Assembly: GCA_910575035.1 (NCBI GenBank)
Contig: CAJTDL010000021.1
Location: 35,065 to 99,064 of the forward strand
DNA length: 64,000 nt
Source of the DNA: Lachnospiraceae bacterium
GTDB taxonomy: Bacteria > Bacillota > Clostridia > Lachnospirales > Lachnospiraceae
Direction of reading: 5' to 3'
The position numbers and the translations under genes were made by a program. Positions within the stretch are counted from its first letter, which is position 1. Each line of letters opens with the position of its first letter. This document shows positions 26,645 through 35,653 of this stretch, piece by piece. Under the pieces are notes generated by a model, which made no database searches, was not told the DNA's origin, and saw only the letters and a program-made list of their open reading frames with translations.

Positions 26645-26812
26645 CTATGAATAGATTATTTCTTTAATAAGTTTGCGTTCTCCATACATAGCCATAAAAT
26701 CAAATGTGCCTCCTTCCAGAAGTTTATAGAACTTTCTCCTGCTAAGCCCAAAGAATATGGCCGCCTCTGTCGGAGTCAGGAAATCCTTATCTGCAAGTGT
26801 CGGTTTTGCCAT
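26645..26812 (-). CDS. Excisionase-like helix-turn-helix protein, short form
   Basis: 55 residues with a GGAGGTG site before the ATG at 26812. DFLTPTEAAIFFGLSRRKFYKLL is the winged helix of transposon excisionases, followed by FMAMYGERKLI. Relatives usually continue some 10 residues after this wing, so the C-terminus may be clipped. It belongs to the mobile-element debris of this region. Confidence 0.6.
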   Translation of the reverse strand: MAKPTLADKDFLTPTEAAIFFGLSRRKFYKLLEGGTFDFMAMYGERKLIKEIIYS

Positions 26813-26895
26813 TGTCTCACCTCCAGTGTTTTGGCCGTACCATATATCACTCTAAAACCCTGAAATAGCAACTACTATCGGCAGATGAATGCAAT

Positions 26896-27090
26896 TTATA
26901 TCGTAGAAGTTTCCTGTAAAAACTCCTTAAATTTTGTGCGGATGCTAAGATATCTGTTGCCACTCAATACGGCAAAGGAACTGGTGTGTTCCTCAGCCAG
27001 CCTTCTCATTTTCTTGATGCTGATGCCAAAATATGCGGCTGCTTCTTTCATCGATAATGTGTACTTCTCATTCATTGGTATCTCTTTCAT
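26896..27090 (-). CDS. Tn916-type excisionase (Xis-like)
   Basis: 64 residues, MKEIPMNEKYTLSMKEAAAYFGISIKKMRRLAEEH..., matching the small Xis proteins of Tn916/CTn-like elements. Such proteins bend DNA at element ends during excision. The start at 27090 has GAGGG upstream. No integrase gene follows, so it is orphaned. The longer open frame here is an artefact of the frameshift in the next gene. Confidence 0.8.
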   Translation of the reverse strand: MKEIPMNEKYTLSMKEAAAYFGISIKKMRRLAEEHTSSFAVLSGNRYLSIRTKFKEFLQETSTI

Positions 27091-27097
27091 AATTCCC

Positions 27098-27492
27098 TCA
27101 AAATCTGTCCCTAACATAACACTCATGCGAACAATACTTCCTATTTTTATTGCCATAAGCCGTAAAAAACTTTTGACAGCACGGATATACATATTCATAA
27201 TTGGCTTTGCGATTAACTTTATCGAGATTCTGATTCCACCATTTGTTTCTGCAGCGGTCTGAACAGAATCCCTTTTTCTCCCGGATGTCTGCACAACAGG
27301 GATGCCACAGCAAAAGCAGAAATGTTCTGCTGCATCCATCAGATCAGGCGTTTCAACCACTCCGCCAAGTCCATGTCTCCTACAGTAGGTTTTTATGGTA
27401 TTGATGCTGAGTCCAAGTGCCTCGGATATCTTTCCGTAGCTTAATCCCTCTGCCCTTAGCCTCTCTATCTGTTGTCTTTGTGTATCGTTCAT
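27098..27492 (-). pseudogene. Sigma-70-like/zinc-finger protein of conjugative elements, frameshifted
   Basis: Begins MNDTQRQQIERLRAEGLSYGKISEALGLS (HTH) after GGAGGTGG. It continues to CFCCGIPVV, then needs a one-base insertion in an A5 run (about 27272-27278) to continue as KKGFCSDRCRNKWWNQN...CCQKFFTAYGNKNRKYCSHECYVRDRF. These Cys-rich HTH proteins precede Xis in many Firmicutes integrative elements. The homopolymer position makes a sequencing artefact possible. Confidence 0.75.
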
Positions 27493-27549
27493 TGTATCCA
27501 CCTCCATCAAACTTGAAGGGAATAACTTTATGGTTCCATCGTTATGATG

Positions 27550-27671
27550 TTTTCCCTTCACAATCCCACGGACATTAAAATCAAAAATGGGCGGTAGAAT
27601 TTTTCCCTTCTAAATGGGTTAGTAAGGAAAACCAATACTTTCCTGTTTTCTGTGAAACATTTTCCCTTCAC
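27550..27671. repeat. Three spaced TTTTCCCTTC motifs
   Basis: TTTTCCCTTC occurs at 27550, 27601 and 27660, about 50-60 bp apart. The last two are followed by TGGG to give short hairpins (TTTTCCC/GGGAAAA at 27660-27682). It sits just upstream of the conjugative-element HTH gene. Could be a regulator- or transfer-related site; function unknown. Confidence 0.3.
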
Positions 27672-27801
27672 AGATGGGAAAAGTTACAGCCCTTACAAGC
27701 CTCCCAATTACAAAAGGAATGGAAATGAATGAGAAAATTCACAAAAAATAAGGCTGAGTCGATAAATCACCAACCCAGACTTCATATAGATACACCCTAT
27801 T

Positions 27802-28218
27802 TTAATTGAGCATTCTATTGACCTTCTTCTGAATAACAGAATAATCATATCCAGCAGCCGTAAGTTTCTGCTTATGCTGCTGTCCGTTGCCCCAATCTCC
27901 ACGGATGACTTCTTTTGCAATCTCGCCTATCGATTTGGCACTTGAGGTCTTTGGTGTTTCTGCAACTGTATCCTGAACGGTACAGTATGACGGATTCCCA
28001 AGCCAGATCCAGCCTGCCCCACTCTTAAGTCTGCCCCATCCGCCGTTCACTTCCATAATGGTAAATACACCCTTGCCAGTCTGCCCTTTAACCATTCCAT
28101 TCATGGAAGGCTCTGAACGATAATTCAAATCATCACTGAGTACCTTAACTGTAAATGGTGCAGACGGGAAGTTCGTGACAGTATCTGATGTTGATGGTTT
28201 AGGTGCAGGTGTTTCCAA
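27802..28218 (-). pseudogene. Endolysin C-terminal fragment (SH3 + Cpl-7-like domain)
   Basis: 138 residues without a catalytic domain. A Pro/Ser linker leads to an SH3-like domain (FTVKVLSDDLNYRSEPSMNG...GWGRLKSGAGWIWL). A Cpl-7-type wall-binding repeat (IAKEVIRGDWGNGQQHKQKL...YDYSVIQKKVNRMLN) follows. The upstream frame continues only ~20 residues before stop codons. It is the tail of a phage or mobile-element lysin. Confidence 0.75.
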
Positions 28219-28504
28219 AACATCATACTGTGTCTTCCACTTGATGGAATTCCCACAATGACGAACCAGGTATTATGCCCGATAGCCTTAAGCATCAATG
28301 AGTGGCCTTCCCTTGAGAGCATCATTAGAGATAATCTCGAAAAATTCACTTGATGCGGCCAAACATTCTACATTGGTTATATAGCAACAGACATCCCAGC
28401 GGGTTCTTCCGCATCTGAAGTATATGATGCAAAGAACAAGGGTAAAAACAAACTCATTAACGATTACCTCAAACCGTACCGTAAAGGAAGATGTATAAGA
28501 GGTT
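28219..28504. other. Scrambled phage-like remnant sequence
   Basis: No intact gene. On the plus strand a short frame reads NDYLKPYRKGRCIRGYEIDG before stopping; on the minus strand there are unrelated fragments. It joins the lysin tail and the interrupted ORF at 28505-28984. Confidence 0.4.
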
Positions 28505-28984
28505 ATGAAATTGACGGCACTCCTATTCTGTGTTGGAAAAAGAGTTGAAAAAGCTGAACTGGTTGCAATGAAAATGCTATCCCTGATGAACGTTTCAATC
28601 CACAGAAGCCTTTCACAGAAGTTTCTCTTGAGGCACATAAAAGAAACAGGATTCGACTTTGCAGACAAGCCTACCGTTTTCTATGGTGACGAATAAGAAT
28701 CTCCTTATGCAAATGACAAAGAAAGACTTCTCGCTCTCCTCAAGCATCTTGAAGAAAACTATCCTCGTCATTACAAGGCGTTCTTAATGATTAAGGAACA
28801 GAAATCTGCAGAAGAAATTTGCGGAGCTCTCGGTTTCGTTTCTGGCAGCAAACGTGTTTGTACCATTATGGATGAAACAATACACCTCTGCTACAAATTT
28901 TTCGGAAGTGGTGTTTTATCTACAAAGGCTATTCTTGACCACAAGAGACGTGCAAAAGAAGCCAAGAAGAACCTTCTATTCTAA
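28505..28984 (+). pseudogene. Unrecognised helical protein interrupted by an in-frame stop
   Basis: Two pieces lie in one frame, separated only by TAA at 28694-28696: ...FADKPTVFYGDE, stop, then ESPYANDKERLLALLKHLEENY... to a basic C-terminus (DHKRRAKEAKKNLLF). The second half has an HTH-like pattern (SAEEICGALGFVSGSKRV). I do not recognise the family. Surroundings suggest a phage or conjugative origin. A hairpin at 29013-29036 followed by TTGTTTTA may end it. Confidence 0.45.
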
Positions 28985-29239
28985 ACTAAGATAACTGTAG
29001 ACTAATTTGCAGGTGCTGGTGGGTTTCCATCAGCACTTGTTTTATCCCATTCACGCTTTTGATATATTGAAAACAAAGAGTTTATTTGAAGTAATAAAAA
29101 AAGTACCTACCTATTGCACATCTGCTTTACCTGCTCTGCCTGTGCATTCATCTGGTTATTTGCCAGCAATTCCAGCTGATATTGCATTCTTCCTAGGTGC
29201 GGCCGTAGTTTTTCCTAGCGGTGTATTTTCGGGCCTGTG

Positions 29240-29824
29240 TCATTCTGGATAAATATTTTTTCCAAATTTATACGCTGCCTGCAAATGGGCTGTCCTGTCT
29301 ATCTGCGGCTTACCGTTCGTATCCCCACATCCGCCTGCAAGCACCATTCCCCTGTCCCGATACCCGATATAATTTACCATCGTAAACTGATAATAGGAAA
29401 CCGCCTGCTCAAACGTCCAGAAAAAATCGTCTGCCGAAGTCATAAGCAACGCACAGTCCTTAACCGGATATTTTTCATACCTGCCCAATGGCGGGTTGGA
29501 ATCTTCCTCCGCTATACAATAAAACCTTTCGATAAAGGCTTTTATCCGGGATGATACCGTCCAGAAATACAGCGGGGAGGCAAAAACAATGCAGTCCGCA
29601 GCTTTTATTTTGGGAACAATATCATTAAATGCGTCCTTTTGCACACATGGTTTTCCATAGCGGCAGGCATTGCAGCCAAGACACCCTTTGACTTCATTCC
29701 TTACCAGTGAAACCACCTCAACAGAATGCCCGCCTTCTTCTGCCCCTTTTACAAAATGGCTGACGAGCTGTGCCGTATTTCCGTTTGCCCTGCCGCCACC
29801 CTGTACTACAAGAATTTTCTTCAC
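29240..29824 (-). CDS. Flavodoxin-like NAD(P)H-dependent FMN reductase
   Basis: 194 residues with the flavodoxin fold. The N-terminal VKKILVVQGGGRANGNTAQLV is the FMN phosphate loop, then GCLGCNACRYGKPCVQKD (iron-sulfur flavoprotein-like cysteines) and FASPLYFWTVSSRIKAFIERF. GGAGG precedes the GTG at 29824; an ATG five codons earlier is less well placed. It is 28 bp downstream of the monooxygenase-like gene, so the two probably act together on a quinone or nitro substrate. Confidence 0.88.
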   Translation of the reverse strand: MKKILVVQGGGRANGNTAQLVSHFVKGAEEGGHSVEVVSLVRNEVKGCLGCNACRYGKPCVQKDAFNDIVPKIKAADCIVFASPLYFWTVSSRIKAFIERFYCIAEEDSNPPLGRYEKYPVKDCALLMTSADDFFWTFEQAVSYYQFTMVNYIGYRDRGMVLAGGCGDTNGKPQIDRTAHLQAAYKFGKNIYPE

Positions 29825-29852
29825 TGCTGCCACCTCCATATTTATTTCATCC

Positions 29853-30185
29853 TTATTCCTTTATAAATGCCTTATCTGCTGCCGGAACCCCGGTTTCATC
29901 AGACACATACCGTTCCACCTTCATATGCAGGCCATACTTCTCCCGAAGTCCGATAATCTTTGCCATCATGGGAGAGGCATGGTGAACATCAAGGGAATGC
30001 TGGTCTTTCCAACTGTCGATTAAAAGCACTGTTTCCCTATCATCCTTTTGGAAAAAATATTCATACCTTATATTTCCATCTTCCGAGCGGATGTCGCTGA
30101 CAACACCGCTTGAAACCATTTCCTCCGCAAACTTTCTTGCATTCCCATCCACGCCGCTATAATAAATGTTTACCGTGATAGCCAC
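29853..30185 (-). CDS. Antibiotic-biosynthesis-monooxygenase (quinol monooxygenase)-like protein
   Basis: 110-residue ABM-fold protein: VAITVNIYYSGVDGNARKFAEEM, YEYFFQKDDRETVLLIDSWKDQHSLDVHH, PMMAKIIGLREKYGLHMKVERY. The GTG start at 30185 has AGGAGG eight bases upstream. ABM proteins act on quinol-like compounds or are small oxygenases. It is paired with the FMN reductase. Confidence 0.8.
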   Translation of the reverse strand: MAITVNIYYSGVDGNARKFAEEMVSSGVVSDIRSEDGNIRYEYFFQKDDRETVLLIDSWKDQHSLDVHHASPMMAKIIGLREKYGLHMKVERYVSDETGVPAADKAFIKE

Positions 30186-30484
30186 TTTGTCTGCCTCCTG
30201 TCCTGAATTATAATATCCCATACTTCCAAAATGCAGTACAAATCCTCTTGTCAGTATTACAACTATTGTAACACGCACTTATGCCAATGTACAACCAGCA
30301 ATTTTTTATCAGTTCCGAAAGATAAATTCCATTATAGACTGCCCAGGAACCTCAAATTTCCCGATTTTAAGTTTTCCTTTGAAATTTAGGAAGTTATCCA
30401 CATTCATTGGTTCCATTTCTACAACCACTTACTTTTTTGTGGATAAAATTTTTATTTCCCTCTTGGTGGGCATCACTTTCATTG

Positions 30485-31200
30485 CCATGCTTATCTTAGT
30501 TTACTGGTGCGCTATGCGTATCACTCCTAAGTATATATTCCTCTGTAATGCTCGGTATGCTTCCTGTTTTATACCAGATAAGGTAATTCCCAGCCGTTAT
30601 CCCAGCAGATGTCCATTACTGGTTCTGATGCGTACAGGCTGTCCGCCAGCAGTATGATGGGCAGCCTTGGAAATGCCTTCTTTATTTTCATGGACAGCCT
30701 CTTGAAAGCTTTTCTCTCGCTGTCCTGCTTATGGCTCCCTTCACCCATCCCTTTCTGCCCCTCTGCTTCTTCCCTGTTATTTTCTATGAATTCACTGGCT
30801 ATGCTTACAATCAGGCGCTCTCCAAACATGATCTTTGCTTCCAGCACATCACAGTGATAATTTACGGCCTCTTCCCCGTGTCTTTGTTTTAATGGCGTTC
30901 CAGGCAGCTGTCATTGGGCTTTCGGCTTCCAGAATAAGTCTGCGTTCCATCTACGGTCACAAGCCATTTCTTCTAATACCTTGCATCTTAAAAGGTTTTG
31001 TTGCGAATCAGGCCATAGACCTGCTTTTGCCGCACATTCTGCTGATCATCCAGATCCAGCTTCTCAAAATATTCATTAAACGTGACCGCATGGAGGAGAT
31101 ATTCTTTTTCCTTTCTTCCCATGAACTGGTACAGGTTTTCCACGACTTTTTGCACTCCACAAGCGGATTGTTTTCTAGTTTTCTCGGAATCCTCTCAAGT
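30485..31200 (-). pseudogene. DDE-type (IS4-like) transposase remnant, several frameshifts
   Basis: Minus-strand pieces in different frames read as one transposase: NLYQFMGRKEKEYLLHAVTFNE, VTVDGTQTYSGSRKPND, AVNYHCDVLEAKIMFGERLIVSIASEF and LPIILLADSLYASEPVMDICWDNGW, then LIWYKTGSIPSITEEY. VDGTQ and LLADSLYAS are DDE-region motifs. Stops and shifts separate the pieces. No terminal repeats were identified and the IS family is not assigned. Confidence 0.75.
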
Positions 31201-31390
31201 TCCTGTTCCTATTGACTCCTTTGCGAAAAACTTTTTCTTCTATATCTATCATTTTTTCTTCAAGGAGCCTATTCACTACAGATAATTAGTGCGAATTATT
31301 CTTTCCTTTCAAAGCTGTGGCAAACGCGCTGTCTTTTGGTTTGTAAATAGAACCCTTCTGTAGCAAAACATTCTTTTATTTTGTAGAATC

Positions 31391-31425
31391 TGATGGATAA
31401 TTGATAGTTATCCGTTGGATTTGAT
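31391..31425 (+). promoter_or_regulatory. 35-bp shared element upstream of the ATP-grasp gene
   Basis: The 35 bp here occur again, perfectly, as the reverse complement at 35453-35487. Each copy lies ~105-170 bp upstream of a gene start and in the same orientation relative to that gene. The core GGATAATTGATAGTTATCC contains a GGATAA/TTATCC inverted repeat. It starts just after a possible extended -10 (TGTAGAAT, 31382-31389), so it is either an operator or the first bases of the mRNA. Confidence 0.65.
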
Positions 31426-31529
31426 AAACATTAAATAATAAATGATTTTCAATAATTAGTACTCCTAAGTCATGAATTCGGAAGTCGAAGTTTATTTCCT
31501 GCAGATTGCATTACCAAAGGAGGAGCGAT

Positions 31530-32516
31530 ATGAGAATTGGATTTTGCTATGATACAAAGTCAGATTATGGATTAGAAGAAGAAAATATGGAATATACAGA
31601 TTTTGTTTCTTTGCATACTGTAACTACAATAAAGCACGCACTTGAAAGATGTGGGCATACTGTGCAATATATTGGCAATATAGATAAGTTGAGAACTTTA
31701 CTTGAAAAGCACAAATTAGATGAAATTGATTTAATATTCAATATCGCAGAAGGGTTTGGATCCAGGAATCGTGAAGCATTGATTCCAAGTCTTCTCGAAA
31801 TTTATCAAATTCCATATACTGCATCTGATACTTACGGAATGGCTATTAATTTAAATAAGCAGCATACAAAGATAATAGCGGCTTCTATGGGAATTCCTGT
31901 TCCGCAAGGAATTTGTTTTAAAGAACTTGATACATCTGTTATTGATAAAATAGAAAGTATAGGCTTTCCTATTGTTTTGAAATTAAATTCTGAAGGCGGT
32001 AGCATGGGGGTAACGTTAGTTAAAAACAAAAATGAATTAATCAAAGAAACTGAACACCTCATTTCTCAATATCATTCAGACATTTTGGCTGAAGAATATA
32101 TTGCTGGAAAGGAAATTACCGTTCCGATAATTGGTAATGGGATTAATGCTCAAGCCTTAGGGGTTGTTTTGATAATACATAAAAATGGTAAGGATGTTTC
32201 CCTTTATAATAGTAATATGAAGGGGGTAGACAATGATATTACAAACTCGCTAAAAACAGGACTTTTACCAAATATTGAAAAATCCATACGAGAATATAGC
32301 TTGCTACTTCATCGCAATTTAGAGTTAAGAGACTATTCTCGTATGGATTTCCGGGTTACTTCTAATGGTCAACCTTACTTTTTAGAAATAAATACAATGC
32401 CATCGCTTGGTAGAGATGGATCATTTGAGTTATGTGGAAAATCATTGGGACTCGAATATCATGAAATAATTGGAAAAATTGTAGAAGCTGCTTCTGAAAG
32501 ATATAATCTTCTATAG
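31530..32516 (+). CDS. D-Ala-D-Ala-ligase-like ATP-grasp enzyme
   Basis: 328 residues; AAAGGAGG precedes the ATG at 31530. The N-terminal domain has LIFNIAEGFGSRNREALIPSL and YTASDTYGMAINLNKQHTK. The ATP-grasp core shows GFPIVLKLNSEGGSMGV, a purine-binding EEYIAGKEITVPI segment and the metal-binding RMDFRV...FLEINTMPSL. It should form an amide or peptide bond using ATP. The genuine cell-wall Ddl is normally encoded elsewhere. Its AT-rich composition, mobile-debris setting and link through the 35-bp element to the STAND gene suggest a specialised role. Substrate unknown. Confidence 0.85.
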   Translation: MRIGFCYDTKSDYGLEEENMEYTDFVSLHTVTTIKHALERCGHTVQYIGNIDKLRTLLEKHKLDEIDLIFNIAEGFGSRNREALIPSLLEIYQIPYTASDTYGMAINLNKQHTKIIAASMGIPVPQGICFKELDTSVIDKIESIGFPIVLKLNSEGGSMGVTLVKNKNELIKETEHLISQYHSDILAEEYIAGKEITVPIIGNGINAQALGVVLIIHKNGKDVSLYNSNMKGVDNDITNSLKTGLLPNIEKSIREYSLLLHRNLELRDYSRMDFRVTSNGQPYFLEINTMPSLGRDGSFELCGKSLGLEYHEIIGKIVEAASERYNLL

Positions 32517-32528
32517 CACTATAGCACA

Positions 32529-32579
32529 GAAACCCAGAATTACTTAGATTCTGTAAATATCATAACAATTCTGGGTTTC
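32529..32579. terminator. Bidirectional terminator between convergent units
   Basis: Perfect 13-bp inverted repeat GAAACCCAGAATT/AATTCTGGGTTTC. It lies right after the ATP-grasp stop and overlaps the 3' end of the opposing membrane-protein gene. Confidence 0.65.
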
Positions 32580-33020
32580 ATTCCAGTTACACGTATATTT
32601 CAGCAATTCAAGAATAGGAAATTCATTTGTTTCCTCCCAAGAAGAAGTAGTCCTATATATGTCTTTGTATTTTACGTTTATTTGCAATGTCTGCAATTCT
32701 GGAAAAGCGGAAATTTGAGTGCTTTCCAATAAATCATACCGAAAAACAACATTGGGAGGAATTAAACATAAGCTTTTAATGGGACACTTTATATCGTAGC
32801 TGAAAGTTATATCTATATCAAAAGCGGATGTTTGACCAATGTTTTGTACAGTGAGATAAAGTTTTTGATTTTGCTGAATAATATTAAAAACCAATTTTGC
32901 ACGATAGCTATCTAAATGTTGCTTTCTGGTTTGGTATAATGCTATACACGAAACAACAAAAGCAAATAAAGAAATAATTGCACTAATTAAACCAGAACTA
33001 TCAAATAATGTATTCATCAT
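32544..33020 (-). CDS. Single-span membrane protein coupled to the STAND gene
   Basis: 158 residues. An N-terminal helix (about 10-28, LISAIISLFAFVVSCIALY) is followed by a soluble beta-rich domain (KLVFNIIQQNQKLYLTVQNIGQTSAFDIDITF...), which looks Ig-like. Its ATG shares one base with the stop of the upstream STAND gene (TAATG), so the two are translationally coupled. No family recognised. It could be a membrane-acting output or anchor for the NTPase. Confidence 0.65.
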   Translation of the reverse strand: MMNTLFDSSGLISAIISLFAFVVSCIALYQTRKQHLDSYRAKLVFNIIQQNQKLYLTVQNIGQTSAFDIDITFSYDIKCPIKSLCLIPPNVVFRYDLLESTQISAFPELQTLQINVKYKDIYRTTSSWEETNEFPILELLKYTCNWNETQNCYDIYRI

Positions 33021-35317
33021 TAATTATCACCCCAAAACATAAGTATACAATAATACATTTTGTGTTGGGCAAAAAAGCTAGCTAATTTTCCTGGAACGCC
33101 CAATTTTTTTGCTTTAATTTTCTTAATCAGTTCTCTTAATAATATGTTATCAGCCTGTAATTCTTTTATTTGATTTTGTATTAAATAAAGCATTGTTGAA
33201 TGATATTTACTACAGTCAATAGATAGCGTAAAGTAATGTAATGCTTCCTGGGTATTATTCTTCTTTAATTCCAACAGGCCGCAATTTAATAAATACTGGC
33301 GTACTGGATGCTGAACATCCGGTCTTTCTTTGATGAAAGATTTTAAATCATTTATTGTTTCTGATATATTTAAAGACCAAGACAGTTGAATTTTTATTTC
33401 GTTTGCCATTCTAAGATTGTCTAACTTTATATAAGCGCAAAACAAATTATTTAAAATTGCAAATCTGCAAAAATCAATTTCTATTTGTTGTACATTAATT
33501 TTCTCCCAAATTTTTACCGCTTCACAGTACTCACCTTGAAGACAATGTCCAATAGCCAGGGAATTTAAGGGATAATAAGATTCTTTTTCACAAAGTTGAT
33601 CAAACAACTCCTTTGCTCTTTCTAAATTTTTCATTCCATCAGAGGAAAAAGTAATAATGCTATCTGTTCCATAATTATGTAACGTTTCAGCATATTTTCT
33701 TATAGAAAGATGTTCATAATATTCTAAAGCCTTTTTTATATAAGCCTTGCACTCAGGTAACTCAAAATCAATATAAAGGCTATATTTTTTGTACAAAGAG
33801 TATTTTAGCTCATCATTACCAGAAATAAAACTTAATGCTTTTTTAAACGATTTTAAAGAATTCCTATTGTCACCCAACCAATCATATATAGAAGATTCCA
33901 AGCTATACAGTTCTCCAGATTTATGATCTTCTTTTATTTCTTTACACAAAGCAAGTGCTCTTTTAGGATTGCCATTATTATAATAAGCATAGGATATCAA
34001 TAGCTTTATATCCCAGTCGGATAGTCTATCGAGATAATTTATAATAACGCTATATTGTCCTAATGCCAATAGTGCTTTAAAATAGATTCGAAAAAATTGT
34101 GGTTGCTCTGCATTGATTTGCATTAAACTCAAAATATTAAAACTTAAAAACTGCTCTGCTTGCCTGATTACAGCCGCATAAGAAGAATTTTCAAAATAAT
34201 ACTGCATTAGATCGACATAATAAGGCAAATGATTAATGGTTATTTTTTGCTTTTTTAATTTGGTCAATAATGATAGTAAATATATATAATCTATGTGCTC
34301 AATACAAGAATTGGCTTTAGCTTGTTGATACATTTTTTCTAAATGTTGATATAATTCTGCGGTTTTTTGATCAATATAATTGTCTATGGTTGATTCTATT
34401 ACTGCTTCCCTTGCTTGTTCTACAGGAAAGACATAATTTTCTGGTATCTCATCTAAAATCAAGTCTCTTTGTTTAAAGATAAATGATTTGTATTTGCTTA
34501 TCTCGTCAAGATAATATTCTATCATTCTACAATGTGAAAAGGTTTCTTTAAGCAATGCGATATTTACTCTATTTTCAAAAGGAATTATTATTCTCAATGT
34601 ATTCTGAATATGTATATCTAAAATTTTAAACAGATCCATATACAGAAATAGTAAGTTGCCAGGAAATTCTTCACCTATATATTTAAAGAGTCCGGTAGAT
34701 GCAGATCTAATTAATATACCTTTTTGTAAAAGAATATTTTTGGCAAGATGTAATGACAAAAGGTTTCCTTCAGCAATTGAAATTAACTGGTTACAGGCGT
34801 ACTCTAATTCTTCATTATTGTTAGCATAAATTATTGAGCGAATGTAAAGGTCAATTTCTTCAGTTGAAAAATTTTTAAATTTAATGCAATAAGGATTCAT
34901 CCAATTTATATAATCTGGAACCGTTTTAGAGTTTAATTCAAATATACTAATTGCAGGTATTATATAATTATCATGAAACTGTATTACTTGTTTAATCAAT
35001 TCCATACTATCTTTGTCGCAATATTCGAAGTTTTCATATACAATATAATGATTTGAAACATATGTGTCAGATAGAGCACGAATTATTTCTTCTCTTTTAA
35101 CGTCCGAAGATAATGAAAGGCCTTTTTTTATATATTCAAAAGGCAGGTAAAAATCCTTAGAGAAAGATATAGTAATATAGTTATATTCAGAAATTAATTT
35201 TTTTATAACATAACTTTTCCCAAGACCTTTATTTCCTATAACCAAGGCATTCCGCACTGGAGAATTTTCGTTTAAAAAATTCCTCATATCTGTTATCTGT
35301 GTATTATTAAATTCCAT
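33020..35317 (-). CDS. STAND/AAA-like NTPase with C-terminal TPR repeats
   Basis: 765 residues. Walker A GNKGLGKS is at 28-35 and a Walker-B-like hydrophobic strand ends in acid (HYIVYENFE, near 105). A helical/winged region follows (about 190-320). Residues ~370-740 are TPR-like helical pairs (LLISYAYYNNGNPKRALALCKE, LYSLESSIYDWLGDNRNSLKSFKKAL, LLELKKNNTQEALHYFTLSI). This matches STAND NTPases, which use repeats to sense a ligand and oligomerise. No nuclease, TIR or HTH domain is visible, so the effector may be the coupled membrane protein. The start at 35317 has AAGGAAG upstream. Confidence 0.75.
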   Translation of the reverse strand: MEFNNTQITDMRNFLNENSPVRNALVIGNKGLGKSYVIKKLISEYNYITISFSKDFYLPFEYIKKGLSLSSDVKREEIIRALSDTYVSNHYIVYENFEYCDKDSMELIKQVIQFHDNYIIPAISIFELNSKTVPDYINWMNPYCIKFKNFSTEEIDLYIRSIIYANNNEELEYACNQLISIAEGNLLSLHLAKNILLQKGILIRSASTGLFKYIGEEFPGNLLFLYMDLFKILDIHIQNTLRIIIPFENRVNIALLKETFSHCRMIEYYLDEISKYKSFIFKQRDLILDEIPENYVFPVEQAREAVIESTIDNYIDQKTAELYQHLEKMYQQAKANSCIEHIDYIYLLSLLTKLKKQKITINHLPYYVDLMQYYFENSSYAAVIRQAEQFLSFNILSLMQINAEQPQFFRIYFKALLALGQYSVIINYLDRLSDWDIKLLISYAYYNNGNPKRALALCKEIKEDHKSGELYSLESSIYDWLGDNRNSLKSFKKALSFISGNDELKYSLYKKYSLYIDFELPECKAYIKKALEYYEHLSIRKYAETLHNYGTDSIITFSSDGMKNLERAKELFDQLCEKESYYPLNSLAIGHCLQGEYCEAVKIWEKINVQQIEIDFCRFAILNNLFCAYIKLDNLRMANEIKIQLSWSLNISETINDLKSFIKERPDVQHPVRQYLLNCGLLELKKNNTQEALHYFTLSIDCSKYHSTMLYLIQNQIKELQADNILLRELIKKIKAKKLGVPGKLASFFAQHKMYYCILMFWGDN

Positions 35318-35452
35318 AAAAACTTCCTTATATACTATTTTGATTCGAATTATAAATGCGTTACTTCGCTCCAAGGGATGCGTGCTAATCCTTTAAACTA
35401 ATGTTTTGCCATTCTAACAGATAATATTGGCTTATCAATGAATTCCTCTATC

Positions 35453-35487
35453 ATCAAATCCAACGGATAACTATCAATTATCCATCA
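35453..35487 (-). promoter_or_regulatory. 35-bp shared element upstream of the STAND gene
   Basis: Exact reverse complement of 31391-31425 and the same orientation relative to its own gene. It lies just downstream of a plausible minus-strand promoter TTGAAT-N16-TAATAT (35488-35515). Sequence further downstream is not similar between copies, so the shared block is specific. No target duplication flanks the pair. Confidence 0.65.
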
Positions 35488-35653
35488 TATATTATTGTAT
35501 ACCAAAATCAATTCAAAAATTTCTATAATATTTCGTTAAGAAACAGTAAACAAATTATTCCCAAACTTACCGTTCCTCTTTCCAAAAAACAGTATCCTGC
35601 AAGCTTATATCCAGATAACTTTTTTGCTTTCCAATACCGTACAGATTACAAAA

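Noticed and set aside
26896..27561. A single 221-residue protein
   Set aside because: It is an artefact joining the start of a frameshifted HTH/zinc-finger gene to an out-of-frame stretch and then the separate Xis-like gene.
31391..35487. 35-bp inverted repeats read as ends of a transposon
   Set aside because: No transposase inside, no target duplication, and each copy sits at a promoter in the same orientation to its gene; a shared regulatory element fits better, though a mobile cassette is not excluded.
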